A stretch of 41,292 nt of DNA from PWND01 sp964601515 (GCA_964601515.1 CAZRNU010000014.1:1-41292); one strand, 5' to 3'; positions 8,657 through 18,104 are shown, numbered from the stretch's first letter. Program-made: numbers and translations. Notes: a model not told the origin generated them from the sequence alone.

Positions 8657-9808
8657 ATGGCAAAAAGAGATTATTATGAAGTTTTGGGTGTTTCGAAAAA
8701 TGCCAATGCAGAGGAAATAAAGAAAGCTTATAGAAAAAAAGCTTTGCAATATCATCCTGATAAAAATCCTAATGATGCTACATCTGAAGAAAAATTTAAG
8801 GAGGCGGCTGAAGCATATGAAGTGCTCAGCAATCCTGACAAAAAGTCTAGATACGATCAATATGGTCATGCCGGATTAGGGAATAATTTCGGTGGTGGTG
8901 GATATGGTGGAGGGATGTCTATGGAAGATATTTTCAGCCAGTTTGGAGATATATTCGGCAGTGCTTTTGGTGGCTTTGGCGGTTTCGGAAGGTCAGGCCG
9001 CTCATCTAGACGAGTTAATAGAGGCTCTAATCTTCGTATTAAGGTGAAATTAACTCTTGAGGAAATTCTTAACGGTGTTGAAAAGAAAGTAAAAGTCAAT
9101 AAATATATATCTTGCAAGGAGTGTAGTGGAACTGGTGCTAAAGGAGGAAGTTCTTTCAAAACTTGCTCAACTTGTAATGGCTCGGGTCATGTTACTAGAG
9201 TTACCAATACTTTCCTTGGGCAAATGCAGTCTACTACTACATGTCCTGCTTGTGGTGGCGAAGGTCAAATCATTACCGATAAATGTAATACTTGCTTTGG
9301 AAATGGTATCGTTAAAGATGAAGAAGTTATTAGCATAAACATTCCTGTAGGTGTGGCAGAAGGAATGCAACTTTCCCTCAGCGGAAAAGGAAATGCCGCT
9401 GCTAGAGGTGGTGTGCCCGGAGACCTTATCATACTTGTTGAAGAACAAAAACACGAATACCTTATTAGAGACGGCAACAATCTGCTTTTTGAACATTATA
9501 TATCTTTTCCGGATGCAGTGTTGGGAACTAGCGTTGATATCCCAACCCTAGAAGGTAAGGCCAGAATAAAAATTGAAGCGGGAACTCAATCAGGAAAAGT
9601 ATTAAGGCTAAAAGGAAAAGGTCTGCCCTCAATTAATTCATATGGAAGAGGAGACCTTCTTGTGAGTATTAATGTCTGGACGCCGCAAAGCTTTTCTAAA
9701 GAAGAAAAGACAATGTTGTCAAACCTAGCCAAATCTCCAAACTTTAAACCTAATCCCAAAAAATCAGAGAAAAGCTTCTTTGAAAAAATGAGAGAACATT
9801 TTAATTAA
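8657..9808 (+). CDS. dnaJ: Chaperone DnaJ (type I Hsp40)
   Basis: 383 residues, complete. It delivers unfolded substrates to DnaK and stimulates its ATPase. J domain 1-70 with HPD at 33-35; Gly/Phe-rich linker about 75-115; four zinc motifs CxxCxGxG from Cys153 onward (CKECSGTG, CSTCNGSG, CPACGGEG, CNTCFGNG), all cysteines intact; then the substrate-binding beta domains (GDLIILVEEQKH, RGDLLVSINVWTP). It is tightly coupled to grpE upstream and to an ABC ATPase gene 6 nt downstream. Confidence 0.97.
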   Translation: MAKRDYYEVLGVSKNANAEEIKKAYRKKALQYHPDKNPNDATSEEKFKEAAEAYEVLSNPDKKSRYDQYGHAGLGNNFGGGGYGGGMSMEDIFSQFGDIFGSAFGGFGGFGRSGRSSRRVNRGSNLRIKVKLTLEEILNGVEKKVKVNKYISCKECSGTGAKGGSSFKTCSTCNGSGHVTRVTNTFLGQMQSTTTCPACGGEGQIITDKCNTCFGNGIVKDEEVISINIPVGVAEGMQLSLSGKGNAAARGGVPGDLIILVEEQKHEYLIRDGNNLLFEHYISFPDAVLGTSVDIPTLEGKARIKIEAGTQSGKVLRLKGKGLPSINSYGRGDLLVSINVWTPQSFSKEEKTMLSNLAKSPNFKPNPKKSEKSFFEKMREHFN

Positions 9809-9814
9809 TTTTTT

Positions 9815-10780
9815 ATGGAATATATTTTTAAAGCTGAGAATATTACAAAAAACTATACCGGCCACAAAGCTTTGGATAATGTTAGTATTTCGGTGCCAAA
9901 AAAATCAGTATATGGATTACTCGGACCAAACGGAGCCGGTAAAACAACCCTGATTAGGATTATAAATCAAATTATAGGACCCGACGAAGGGAAATTGTTT
10001 TTCGATGGTGAAAAACTTAAACCTGAACATGTTCATTTTATTGGTTATCTCCCGGAAGAAAGAGGTCTGTATAAAAAAATGAAAATTGGCGAACAGGCTA
10101 TATATCTTGCTCAGCTTAAAAATGTTAATAAGCATGATGCAAAAAAGAAACTAAAAGAATGGTTTGAGAAATTTGACCTTTTACAGTGGTGGGACAAAAA
10201 AGTGGAAGAACTTTCGAAAGGGATGGCTCAGAAAATGCAATTTATAATTACTATTCTGCATCAACCCAAACTGCTTATTTTCGACGAGCCTTTCTCAGGT
10301 TTCGACCCCATTAACGTTAACCTTCTGAAAGAAGAAATTCTTAACCTTAGAAATAATGGAGCTACAATAATTTTTTCTACTCATAATATGAGCTCTGTTG
10401 AGGAAATTTGTGATGATATAACGCTTATTAATAAATCTCGCATTATTCTTGAGGGAAATGTTAAAGAAATTAGGAAGTCTCATTCACTTGGAATTTTTTG
10501 TGCCGAACTGGAAAATGTTAAGCAACCTGTTGAAAAAATACTAGGGAGCCAATATAATGTAATTCTGGAAGGGAAATCAGATAATATATTTAAATATAGA
10601 ATTAGAAAGCCCGATGGAGACCCATCAAATAACCTGTTGAAAAGTATTATGGATGCCGGAAGAGTTATCTCGTTTCAGGAAGTTCTGCCAAGTATGAATG
10701 ACATATTTATTAAAAATGTTACAGGAAAATATCCGGATGAAGTAAATAATAAAAATAATCATCAGAATAATCAGATTTAA
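9815..10780 (+). CDS. ABC transporter ATP-binding protein, NatA/CcmA type
   Basis: 321 residues. Cytoplasmic ATPase that powers the permease encoded next. Walker A GPNGAGKTTL (about 37-46), signature LSKGMAQKMQ, Walker B LLIFDEPFSGFDP and H-loop STHNM are all present. The C-terminal 90 residues look like the extension common in drug/sodium exporter ATPases. It starts 6 nt after dnaJ and ends 10 nt before the permease, so it probably shares the grpE-dnaJ transcript. The family suggests export; the substrate is unknown. Confidence 0.93.
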   Translation: MEYIFKAENITKNYTGHKALDNVSISVPKKSVYGLLGPNGAGKTTLIRIINQIIGPDEGKLFFDGEKLKPEHVHFIGYLPEERGLYKKMKIGEQAIYLAQLKNVNKHDAKKKLKEWFEKFDLLQWWDKKVEELSKGMAQKMQFIITILHQPKLLIFDEPFSGFDPINVNLLKEEILNLRNNGATIIFSTHNMSSVEEICDDITLINKSRIILEGNVKEIRKSHSLGIFCAELENVKQPVEKILGSQYNVILEGKSDNIFKYRIRKPDGDPSNNLLKSIMDAGRVISFQEVLPSMNDIFIKNVTGKYPDEVNNKNNHQNNQI

Positions 10781-10790
10781 AAAAGGTGAG

Positions 10791-12131
10791 ATGAATAAAA
10801 TAGCAATTATTATAAAAAGAGAATATCTAACAAGGGTTAAAAAGCGGAGTTTTGTTATTATGACAATTCTAGGCCCTTTGTTAATGGCAGCATTAATGAT
10901 TGGCCCTGTCTTTATTGCAAAAATGTCTGACAGCATTTATCAGGTTGGCGTTGTTGATGATTCTGATTTCTTTTTTGAAAGATTGAAAAATACTAATAAC
11001 GTAGAGTTTTCTCAACTAAATCTTGATATTGAAGCTGCAATTGAACTTCATAAAAAAGGTAATTATGATGCAATTCTTCATATTCCGAAATTTGCTTTTG
11101 AAGCTCCCAGCGGTTTAAGAATGTTTAGTGAGAAATCAGTGAACTTGAATGCTAAACTAAATATCGAAAATCAACTAAAGCTAGATTTTGAAAGTTTAAA
11201 ACTTGCTAAAGAAGGTATTGATGAAGATGTTTTACAGAAAATAAAAACTAGCATAAATATTATGACCGTTAGGCTTACAAAAGATGGTCTTGAAAAAACA
11301 GATTACCCAGAACTAAGAATGGTTCTTGGAATCTTTAGTGGAATACTAATTTATTTCTTTATTTTTCTTTTTGGATCTCAAGTTATGAGAGGTGTAATGG
11401 AAGAAAAAACCAATAGAATTGTTGAAGTTATTATATCTTCAGTTAAACCATTTCAGCTTATGATGGGTAAGATTATAGGTGTTGCATTGGTCGGACTCAC
11501 TCAATTCTTGATATGGATTTTCCTGACGCTAATTATTGTAACTGCTGTTCAAACAGCTTTCCCCGAACAATTTAAATATACTCCGGTCGAACAGGTATAT
11601 ATATCAGCAGATGATGCATACAATCCTGAGTTACTAAAGGAAAGAACGGAAATTGTTATGCAGTATAACTCTCCTGCAGGTCAAATTATGGATGCTTTAA
11701 GCTCAATAAATCTGCCTGTAATGATCGGTTCTTTTATTTTCTTCTTCTTAGCCGGTTATTTGCTTTATGCTTCATTGTTTGCAGCTATTGGTGCTGCTGT
11801 CGATAATGAGGCAGATACTCAGCAGTTTATGCTCCCGATTACTGTGCCACTAATTTTTGCAATAGTTATGGCTCAAATGGTTGCTAACAATCCTTCGGGA
11901 CCTGTGGCAGTCTGGCTGTCAATGATTCCTTTTACATCTCCAATAATTATGATGCTTAGAATTCCATTTGGTGTTCCAATGGCCCAAGTCTATCTGTCAA
12001 TGGCTTTATTGGTAATGGGTTTTGTAGGAACAACTTGGCTGGCTTCTAAAATATACAGAACCGGTATTCTTATGTATGGGAAAAAGGTCAATTATAAGGA
12101 AATCTGGAAATGGATTAAATTTAAAGGTTAA
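10791..12131 (+). CDS. ABC transporter permease, NatB/ABC-2 type
   Basis: 446 residues. Inner-membrane partner of the preceding ATPase. A first membrane helix (about 20-45: FVIMTILGPLLMAALMIG) is followed by a large extracytoplasmic domain (about 45-175), then a block of five or so helices (from about 180, e.g. LGIFSGILIYFFIFLFGSQV). The motif MRGVMEEKTNRIVEVIISS is typical of this ABC-2 subfamily, including Na+ extrusion permeases (NatB). The substrate cannot be read from the sequence. A second extracytoplasmic insert lies between helices at about 255-300. Confidence 0.9.
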   Translation: MNKIAIIIKREYLTRVKKRSFVIMTILGPLLMAALMIGPVFIAKMSDSIYQVGVVDDSDFFFERLKNTNNVEFSQLNLDIEAAIELHKKGNYDAILHIPKFAFEAPSGLRMFSEKSVNLNAKLNIENQLKLDFESLKLAKEGIDEDVLQKIKTSINIMTVRLTKDGLEKTDYPELRMVLGIFSGILIYFFIFLFGSQVMRGVMEEKTNRIVEVIISSVKPFQLMMGKIIGVALVGLTQFLIWIFLTLIIVTAVQTAFPEQFKYTPVEQVYISADDAYNPELLKERTEIVMQYNSPAGQIMDALSSINLPVMIGSFIFFFLAGYLLYASLFAAIGAAVDNEADTQQFMLPITVPLIFAIVMAQMVANNPSGPVAVWLSMIPFTSPIIMMLRIPFGVPMAQVYLSMALLVMGFVGTTWLASKIYRTGILMYGKKVNYKEIWKWIKFKG

Positions 12132-12204
12132 TACATTGATTAAACTTTCTTGATGGTAGAAATGCCAAGCAGGTTCCGTGTTGATTAAAACTTTATAAAT
12201 AAAG

Positions 12205-13140
12205 ATGATAGCAGCTATTATTGATTGCGGTACTAACACTTTTCATCTTCTCGTTGCAGAATATGATAACTCGGGAAATTATAAAATTTTAAATCGATTA
12301 TTGAAGAATGTTAAGCTTGGACAGAACACTATACTTAATAATCAAATATCACCTGAAGCTTTTCAAAGAGGCATATCAGCATTTTATGAGCTAACACAGG
12401 TTGCCAGCTCATTCAATCCTGATAAAATATTAGCTTATGCCACATCTGCAGTTAGAAGTGCAGAGAATGGGAAAGAGTTTGTTGAAGCTGTTTATCGTAA
12501 AACTGGAATATCTATTAAAGTAATTGATGGCGCCAAAGAAGCATACTATATATATAATGGTGTAGCTCTTGCATTGGAAAATATCCTTGAGCCAATTTTG
12601 ATTATGGATATTGGCGGTGGAAGTACTGAGTTTATTCTTGCTGAAAATAATAAAATAATTTTTAAAAAAAGTTTTGATCTTGGTGTAGCGCGAATTTTAC
12701 AGAAATTCCAACCCCAAGACCCCATTACTCCGGAAAATATTATTGCAATAAACAATTTCTTGAAAACTGAATTGAAAGCGTTATCTGATATTGTCAGTCA
12801 ACATAATGTCAATAAACTTGTTGGAAGTTCCGGGTCTTTTGAGTCTGTACATTCAATTATTTGCAAAGAATTGTATAATATAAATCCCGATGATAGTATT
12901 AAATCTGTTTCCATATTGAATAATGATTTTTCAATTGTTTATAATAAACTAATAAACTCATCTGAAATAGAAAGAAAAAATATTAAAGGGCTCATCCCTA
13001 TGAGAGTAGACACAATTGTGCTAGCAGTGTTGTTTATCGAATTTGTAAAAAATCAATATAGTATTAGAGAACTGGTTTTTTCAAATTTTGCTCTAAAGGA
13101 AGGCGTTTTGGCCGAACTTATGTCCAAAAGTATTATTTGA
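12205..13140 (+). CDS. Exopolyphosphatase / pppGpp phosphohydrolase family protein
   Basis: 311 residues, Ppx/GppA family with an ASKHA-type fold. It hydrolyses polyphosphate or the gamma phosphate of pppGpp. Nucleotide/phosphate loops: IDCGTNTFHLLVAE at the N-terminus, ATSAVRSAENGKEF and IMDIGGGSTEFIL. It is the short two-domain form without a C-terminal HD domain, as in many Bacteroidota. Sequence alone does not separate Ppx from GppA activity, so I give no symbol. It stands between the ABC operon (73-nt gap) and the str operon promoter region. Confidence 0.9.
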   Translation: MIAAIIDCGTNTFHLLVAEYDNSGNYKILNRLLKNVKLGQNTILNNQISPEAFQRGISAFYELTQVASSFNPDKILAYATSAVRSAENGKEFVEAVYRKTGISIKVIDGAKEAYYIYNGVALALENILEPILIMDIGGGSTEFILAENNKIIFKKSFDLGVARILQKFQPQDPITPENIIAINNFLKTELKALSDIVSQHNVNKLVGSSGSFESVHSIICKELYNINPDDSIKSVSILNNDFSIVYNKLINSSEIERKNIKGLIPMRVDTIVLAVLFIEFVKNQYSIRELVFSNFALKEGVLAELMSKSII

Positions 13141-13198
13141 TAATTAACTTTCTTTTTTTTCTTGATAATTTTATTCTTAGCTTTTTAAATTATTTTAA

Positions 13199-13207
13199 TA
13201 TCTTTGT
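13199..13207 (+). promoter_or_regulatory. Possible distal promoter (-7 box) of the str operon
   Basis: TATCTTTGT fits the -7 consensus TAnnTTTG. At the 19-nt position upstream there is TTA rather than TTG. If used, it would give a leader of over 220 nt before rpsL. Confidence 0.45.
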
Positions 13208-13337
13208 GCCCCCAAAATTCTGTAAATTCATTTTGAAAATCAGGCAGTTTGGTAATTAATTTTCATAGAAGCAGTATGTATTTAATGCTGTTTCGGAAAT
13301 TATTTTTAGGTTGGGTTAAAAAAAATCAAATTCACTA

Positions 13338-13368
13338 TTGGAATTCTGAAAATAACCCTTACCTTTGC
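13338..13368 (+). promoter_or_regulatory. Main promoter of the ribosomal protein super-cluster
   Basis: TTG at 13338-13340, exactly 19 nt, then TACCTTTGC at 13360-13368: a perfect Bacteroidota vegetative promoter. The expected start near 13375 leaves a 5' UTR of about 65 nt, which contains the palindrome at 13394-13407. Confidence 0.85.
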
Positions 13369-13441
13369 ACTCCCTAAAATGTGCATAAAATTGATTAAGT
13401 ACTTAATAAATAACGAGTTTTATATAAAATTACATTAGAAT

Positions 13442-13822
13442 ATGCCAACAATACAACAATTGGTAAGAAAAGGAAGAAAACAGGTAACTTATAAAAGTAA
13501 GTCGCCCGCTTTAGATTCATGCCCACAGCGTCGTGGAGTTTGTGTTAGAGTATACACAACAACTCCCAAGAAGCCAAACTCAGCTATGCGTAAAGTTGCA
13601 AGAGTTAGGCTTACTAACGGTAAAGAAGTAAACTCCTATATCCCGGGCGAAGGTCACAACCTACAAGAGCACTCAATAGTGCTTATACGTGGAGGCAGAG
13701 TTAAAGACCTTCCAGGTGTAAGATATCATATCATCCGCGGTGCATTAGATACAAGTGGTGTTGATGGACGTAAACAAAGAAGGTCTAAATACGGAACAAA
13801 AAGACCAAAAGTAAAATCATAG
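13442..13822 (+). CDS. rpsL: 30S ribosomal protein S12
   Basis: 126 residues. Decoding-centre protein, first gene of the str operon. The PNSA loop (TPKKPNSAMRK) and RGGRVKDLPGVRYH are intact. The two lysines where streptomycin-resistance changes usually occur (Lys43 or Lys44 in TPKK, and Lys88) are wild type. It is followed after 29 nt by rpsG. Confidence 0.98.
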   Translation: MPTIQQLVRKGRKQVTYKSKSPALDSCPQRRGVCVRVYTTTPKKPNSAMRKVARVRLTNGKEVNSYIPGEGHNLQEHSIVLIRGGRVKDLPGVRYHIIRGALDTSGVDGRKQRRSKYGTKRPKVKS

Positions 13823-13851
13823 TCGTGTAATTAGATTTAATATCCGTATAA

Positions 13852-14319
13852 ATGAGAAAGTCAAAACCAAAAAAGAGAATTATACTGCCTGATCCTAAAT
13901 TTAATGATCAGCTGGTAACAATGTTTGTTAATAACCTGATGTTTAGCGGTAAAAAAACTACTGCTTTCAACATTTTCTACGATGCTGTAGAGATTGTTTC
14001 TCAGAAAACAAAAGAAGACGGACTGGAAGTATGGAAAAAAGCACTTGCCAACGTTACTCCTGCTGTTGAGGTAAGAAGTAGACGTATAGGTGGAGCTACT
14101 TTTCAAATTCCTTCTGAAATCAGACCGGAAAGAAAAATGTCTGTTGGTATGAAAAACCTTATCAAATTTGCCCGTAAACGCAATGATAAAGGAATGGCTA
14201 ACAAGCTTGCCGGCGAGATTGTAGCTGCTTACAAAGAAGAAGGTGCAGCGTATAAAAGAAAAGAAGATACACATCGTATGGCAGAAGCAAACAAAGCATT
14301 CTCTCATTTTAGATTCTAA
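13852..14319 (+). CDS. rpsG: 30S ribosomal protein S7
   Basis: 155 residues. Head assembly protein that binds the 3' major domain of 16S rRNA and contacts the E site. The family signature is seen in ALANVTPAVEVRSRRIGG and in FQIPSEIRPERK. It lies between rpsL and fusA (15-nt gap), the conserved str order. Confidence 0.98.
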   Translation: MRKSKPKKRIILPDPKFNDQLVTMFVNNLMFSGKKTTAFNIFYDAVEIVSQKTKEDGLEVWKKALANVTPAVEVRSRRIGGATFQIPSEIRPERKMSVGMKNLIKFARKRNDKGMANKLAGEIVAAYKEEGAAYKRKEDTHRMAEANKAFSHFRF

Positions 14320-14334
14320 TATCAACAAATTTTA

Positions 14335-16437
14335 ATGTCCAAAAATTTAAAACATACCAGAAATATAGGCATTATGGCTCACATAGATGCAGGTAAAACT
14401 ACAACTACTGAGAGAATATTGTTTTATACCGGTGTAAATCACCGCTTGGGAGAGGTACATGATGGTACCGCTACCATGGACTGGATGGCGCAGGAACAGG
14501 AAAGAGGGATTACAATTACCTCCGCTGCTACTACAACTTTTTGGAAATATAAAGATGTTCAATATAAAATTAATATCATTGATACTCCGGGACACGTAGA
14601 TTTTACTGTTGAAGTGGAAAGGTCTCTCAGAGTACTTGATGGGGCTATTGCTCTTTTTTGTGCAGTGGGTGGTGTAGAACCACAGTCAGAAACTGTTTGG
14701 AGACAAGCCGACAAATATATGGTGCCCCGCATCAGTTATGTTAATAAAATGGATCGCGCAGGTGCCGACTTCTTCTCTGTTGTTTCTGAAATCAAACACA
14801 GACTTGGAATGAACCCGGTGCCTCTCCAACTGCCAATTGGTAGCGAAGATACTTTTAGTGGTCTGGTTGATCTTATTACAGGAAAAGCTTACATCTGGGA
14901 AGAACAATCCCTTGGAAATGTTTTTGTCGAAATTCCTATTCCTGAAGATATGAAAGAAACTGTTCAGGAATATAGAATGAATCTTATTGAAGGTTGTGCA
15001 GAGGAAAGCGAGGAAATGCTGGAAAAGTTCATGGAAGACCCAAATAATATTTCAGAAGATGAAATGATTAGCATTATCCGAGAAGCTACTATCTCTCTGA
15101 AAATTACTCCGGTTCTTTGTGGTTCTTCTTTTAAAAATAAAGGAGTGCAGCTTTTACTTGACGCTGTTTGCAGATTCTTACCATCTCCAATCGACATTAC
15201 AGCAGTAACAGGAATCAATCCTAGAACAGGAAAAGAAGAAATCAGGCATCCGGATGTTCAGGAGCCTTTTAGTGCTTTGGCATTCAAAATAGCTACAGAC
15301 CCTTATGTTGGTAAACTTGCATTCTTCAGAGTTTACAGTGGTAGATTAGAGTCTGGCTCATATATCCTAAATGCATCTACAGGAAAGAAAGAAAGAATCT
15401 CTCGAATTCTTCAGATGCATGCAAACAAACAAATACCTATTGAATTTATTGAGGCTGGAGATATTGGGGCGGCTGTAGGGTTTAAAGTAATTCATACCGG
15501 TGATACACTATGTCTGGAAAGTAAACCGATTGTTCTTGAAACAATGACATTCCCAGAGCCTGTTATTAGTATAGCAGTTGAACCGAAAACTCAGGCTGAT
15601 ATCGACAAGCTGTCAATAGCGCTTAGCAAATTAGTTGAAGAAGACCCAACTTTTAAAGTTAAAACAGATCCGGATTCAGGCCAAACTATTTTAAGTGGGA
15701 TGGGCGAATTGCATCTTGAAATTCTTGTTGATAGATTAAAAAGAGAGTTCAACGTTGAATGTAATCAAGGACAACCTCAAGTTGCATACAAAGAAGCTAT
15801 CACAGCAATTGTTGAGCATAGAGAAGTTTATAAAAAACAATCGGGCGGAAGAGGAAAATTTGCTGATATTATTTTTGAAATGTCACCTGCAGATGAAGAT
15901 AAAACCGGGCTTCAATTTATTAATGAAGTTAGAGGTGGAAATATCCCCAAAGAATTTGTGTCTGCTGTAGAATTTGGTTTTAAAACAGCAATGCAAAATG
16001 GAGTACTTGCAGGATATGCAGTTGATAGTCTGAAAATCAGGTTATTAGATGGTTCGTACCATACTGTTGACTCTGATTCTCTCTCTTTTGAACTTGCTGC
16101 TAAGATTGCATTTAAAAATGCTATGAAAAAAGCAAAACCAATTTTGCTTGAACCTATAATGAAATTGGAAGTTGTTACACCCGACAATTATGTTGGTGAT
16201 ATATCTGGTGATATTAACCGTAGAAGAGGCCAGCTAGAAGGTATTTCTTCTAGAGCTAATCTTCAGGTTATTAAAGCGAAAGTTCCTTTAAGTGAAACAT
16301 TTGGTTATGTTACATCTCTTAGAACTTTATCTTCTGGACGTGCAACTTCTACTTTGGAGTTTTCTCATTTTGAGCCTGCTCCTAAAAATATTGCAGATGA
16401 TGTTATTCTGAAAATAAATGGAATTAATGCATATTAA
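14335..16437 (+). CDS. fusA: Translation elongation factor G
   Basis: 700 residues, complete. GTPase that drives ribosomal translocation and, with RRF, recycling. G1 AHIDAGKT (15-22), switch II DTPGH from Asp83 and NKMD (137-140) are present, followed by domain II, domain III (MGELHLEILVDRLKREF) and domains IV-V (GYVTSLRTLSSGRAT). Its place in the str operon marks it as the main EF-G rather than the second paralogue some Bacteroidota carry. tuf does not follow; rpsJ starts 21 nt downstream. Confidence 0.98.
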   Translation: MSKNLKHTRNIGIMAHIDAGKTTTTERILFYTGVNHRLGEVHDGTATMDWMAQEQERGITITSAATTTFWKYKDVQYKINIIDTPGHVDFTVEVERSLRVLDGAIALFCAVGGVEPQSETVWRQADKYMVPRISYVNKMDRAGADFFSVVSEIKHRLGMNPVPLQLPIGSEDTFSGLVDLITGKAYIWEEQSLGNVFVEIPIPEDMKETVQEYRMNLIEGCAEESEEMLEKFMEDPNNISEDEMISIIREATISLKITPVLCGSSFKNKGVQLLLDAVCRFLPSPIDITAVTGINPRTGKEEIRHPDVQEPFSALAFKIATDPYVGKLAFFRVYSGRLESGSYILNASTGKKERISRILQMHANKQIPIEFIEAGDIGAAVGFKVIHTGDTLCLESKPIVLETMTFPEPVISIAVEPKTQADIDKLSIALSKLVEEDPTFKVKTDPDSGQTILSGMGELHLEILVDRLKREFNVECNQGQPQVAYKEAITAIVEHREVYKKQSGGRGKFADIIFEMSPADEDKTGLQFINEVRGGNIPKEFVSAVEFGFKTAMQNGVLAGYAVDSLKIRLLDGSYHTVDSDSLSFELAAKIAFKNAMKKAKPILLEPIMKLEVVTPDNYVGDISGDINRRRGQLEGISSRANLQVIKAKVPLSETFGYVTSLRTLSSGRATSTLEFSHFEPAPKNIADDVILKINGINAY

Positions 16438-16458
16438 CGTTCTTAAAACAAAACAACC

Positions 16459-16764
16459 GTGAGTCAAAGAATTAGAATTAAATTAAAATCTTACGATTAC
16501 AATCTGGTTGATAAATCAGCTGAAAAGATTGTTAAAACTGTTAAATCTACAGGTGCTGTTGTGAATGGTCCTATTCCATTGCCAACCAATAAAAAGATTT
16601 TTACTGTGCTAAGATCAACGTTTGTAAACAAAAAGTCAAGGGAGCAATTCCAGGTTTGCAGCTACAAACGTCTTTTAGATATTTATTCTTCATCCTCGAA
16701 AACTGTGGATGCTTTAATGAAATTAGAGCTGCCAAGTGGTGTTGAGGTTGAAATTAAAGTTTAA
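16459..16764 (+). CDS. rpsJ: 30S ribosomal protein S10
   Basis: 101 residues. 30S head protein and NusB partner in antitermination. It starts with GTG, the only supported non-ATG start among the ribosomal genes here; the protein then begins SQRIRIKLKSYDYNLVD as in the family. PIPLPTNKKIFTVLRSTFVNKKSREQF is intact (given here from position about 34). It directly follows fusA, so the str and S10 operons are fused. Confidence 0.97.
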   Translation: MSQRIRIKLKSYDYNLVDKSAEKIVKTVKSTGAVVNGPIPLPTNKKIFTVLRSTFVNKKSREQFQVCSYKRLLDIYSSSSKTVDALMKLELPSGVEVEIKV

Positions 16765-16809
16765 TTATTTTATTATTTCACTATTGCGTAAAGAAAAATA
16801 CTGAGAAAA

Positions 16810-17439
16810 ATGTCAGGATTAATTGGAAAAAAAATTGGAATGACCAGCGTATTTGATGCCTCTGGGAAAAATGTCCCATGCACTGTAATTGAGGCTGGTC
16901 CTTGTGTAGTTACGCAGATAAGAACGAAGGAGATAGATGGATATGATGCTATCCAACTTGCTTTCGATGACAAAAAAGAAAAGAATACTTCTAAAGCTCT
17001 TCTTGGTCATTTTGCTAAAGCAAAAACTACTCCTAAGAAAATGGTCGCCGAGTTTACCCGCTTTGAACCGGGTCATCAGAAAAAATTTGGAGATACTCTT
17101 ACCTGTGATGTATTCATTGAAGGGGAATTTATTGATGTGGTAGGTACTTCTAAAGGAAAAGGCTTCCAGGGTGTTGTTAAAAGACATGGTTTTAGTGGTG
17201 TGGGTCAAGCTACTCACGGACAGCATAACCGTCTTAGAGCTCCGGGTTCTTTAGGTGCGTCTTCTTACCCCTCTAGGGTTTTTAAAGGTATGCGTATGGC
17301 AGGCCGTATGGGTGGAAACAGAGTGAAAATGATCAACTTACAGGTCATTAAACTTATTCCCGAAAAGAATATTGTTATTGTAAAAGGATCTGTTCCTGGT
17401 CCTAATGGTTCATATTTAATACTTGAAAGATGGAGCTAG
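16810..17439 (+). CDS. rplC: 50S ribosomal protein L3
   Basis: 209 residues. Early 23S rRNA binder near the peptidyl-transferase centre. The N-terminus MSGLIGKKIGMTSVFD and the signature KGKGFQGVVKRHGF with GSLGASSYPSRVFKGMRMAG are clear. The last 10 nt overlap the start of rplD, which suggests translational coupling. Confidence 0.98.
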   Translation: MSGLIGKKIGMTSVFDASGKNVPCTVIEAGPCVVTQIRTKEIDGYDAIQLAFDDKKEKNTSKALLGHFAKAKTTPKKMVAEFTRFEPGHQKKFGDTLTCDVFIEGEFIDVVGTSKGKGFQGVVKRHGFSGVGQATHGQHNRLRAPGSLGASSYPSRVFKGMRMAGRMGGNRVKMINLQVIKLIPEKNIVIVKGSVPGPNGSYLILERWS

Positions 17440-18059
17440 CAGTTTATAACATTGATGGAAAAAAAACAGCCAAAACTGTTAACTTAAATGATGAGATTTT
17501 TGGGATTGAACCAAATGATCATGTTATTTATCTTGATGTAAAACAGTATCTGGCTAACAAACGACAAGGTACACACAAATCGAAAGAAAGAAATGAAGTT
17601 TCTGGGAGTACTCGCAAACTTCGCAGACAAAAAGGTACCGGTGGAGCACGTATTGGCGATATTAAAGCTCCTACTCTAAGAGGTGGCGGTCGTATTTTTG
17701 GCCCAAAACCAAGGGATTATTCTTTTAAACTTAATAAAAAAGTTAAAATACTGGCTAGAAAATCTGCACTAACTTATAAAGTTAAAGAAAATAACCTAAT
17801 GATTATTGAAGATTTCTCCTTCGAACAACCTAAAACTAAACAGTATATTAGTATGCTTAATAATCTTAGCTTGTCGGATAAAAAATCTTTGCTTGTGATT
17901 CCTGAGGTTGACCGTAATATATTGCTTTCAGCTAGGAATCTTCCCAAAACTTCTGTTGTTGTTGCTAGTGATCTGAATACTTTTCAGATTCTTGATGCAC
18001 AAAGGATTCTTTTGGTAGAAAGCTCAATTGAAAAAATTGAAAATACGTTGTTGAAATAA
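17430..18059 (+). CDS. rplD: 50S ribosomal protein L4
   Basis: 209 residues. Lines the exit tunnel with L22. The extended loop is seen in STRKLRRQKGTGGARIG and GGGRIFGPKPRDYSF. It overlaps rplC by 10 nt. In E. coli L4 autoregulates the S10 operon; no comparable leader structure is seen here in front of rpsJ. A small inverted repeat AGCTG/CAGCT (18070-18088) lies in the 45-nt gap to rplW. Confidence 0.97.
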   Translation: MELAVYNIDGKKTAKTVNLNDEIFGIEPNDHVIYLDVKQYLANKRQGTHKSKERNEVSGSTRKLRRQKGTGGARIGDIKAPTLRGGGRIFGPKPRDYSFKLNKKVKILARKSALTYKVKENNLMIIEDFSFEQPKTKQYISMLNNLSLSDKKSLLVIPEVDRNILLSARNLPKTSVVVASDLNTFQILDAQRILLVESSIEKIENTLLK

Positions 18060-18104
18060 TTATTTATTTAGCTGGAAATAGAACAGCTTTAATCAGGTAT
18101 AAAA

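Larger units (their letters stand above)
13141..13441 (+). other. 301-nt regulatory region upstream of the str operon
   Basis: No gene is seen here. It holds one full consensus promoter (13338-13368), a second -7-like box further up (13199-13207), a 14-bp perfect palindrome in the expected 5' UTR (ATTAAGTACTTAAT, 13394-13407) and a 12-bp AT palindrome (13418-13429). There is a T-rich stretch after the upstream stop but no clear terminator hairpin. Confidence 0.7.

Noticed and set aside
13137..13170. Direct repeat TTGATAATT at 13137 and 13162
   Set aside because: Nine AT-rich bases, the first overlapping a stop codon; chance is likely and no symmetry or function is suggested.
13565..13720. 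Possible streptomycin-resistance changes in rpsL
   Set aside because: The lysines in TPKKPNSA and RVKDLPG are the sensitive, wild-type residues.
13861..14328. A 155-codon open frame on the - strand exactly opposite rpsG
   Set aside because: Composition is Phe/Ser/Cys-rich as expected for the reverse of a Lys/Arg/Glu-rich gene; rpsG is unambiguous and no promoter or start context supports the antisense frame.
16438..16458. tuf missing between fusA and rpsJ, and adk missing after secY
   Set aside because: Looks like gene loss compared with E. coli or Bacillus, but is the usual arrangement in Bacteroidota, where tuf lies elsewhere.
18070..18088. Inverted repeat AGCTG/CAGCT between rplD and rplW
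   Set aside because: Only 5 bp with a 9-nt loop; expected by chance in a 40-kb window.
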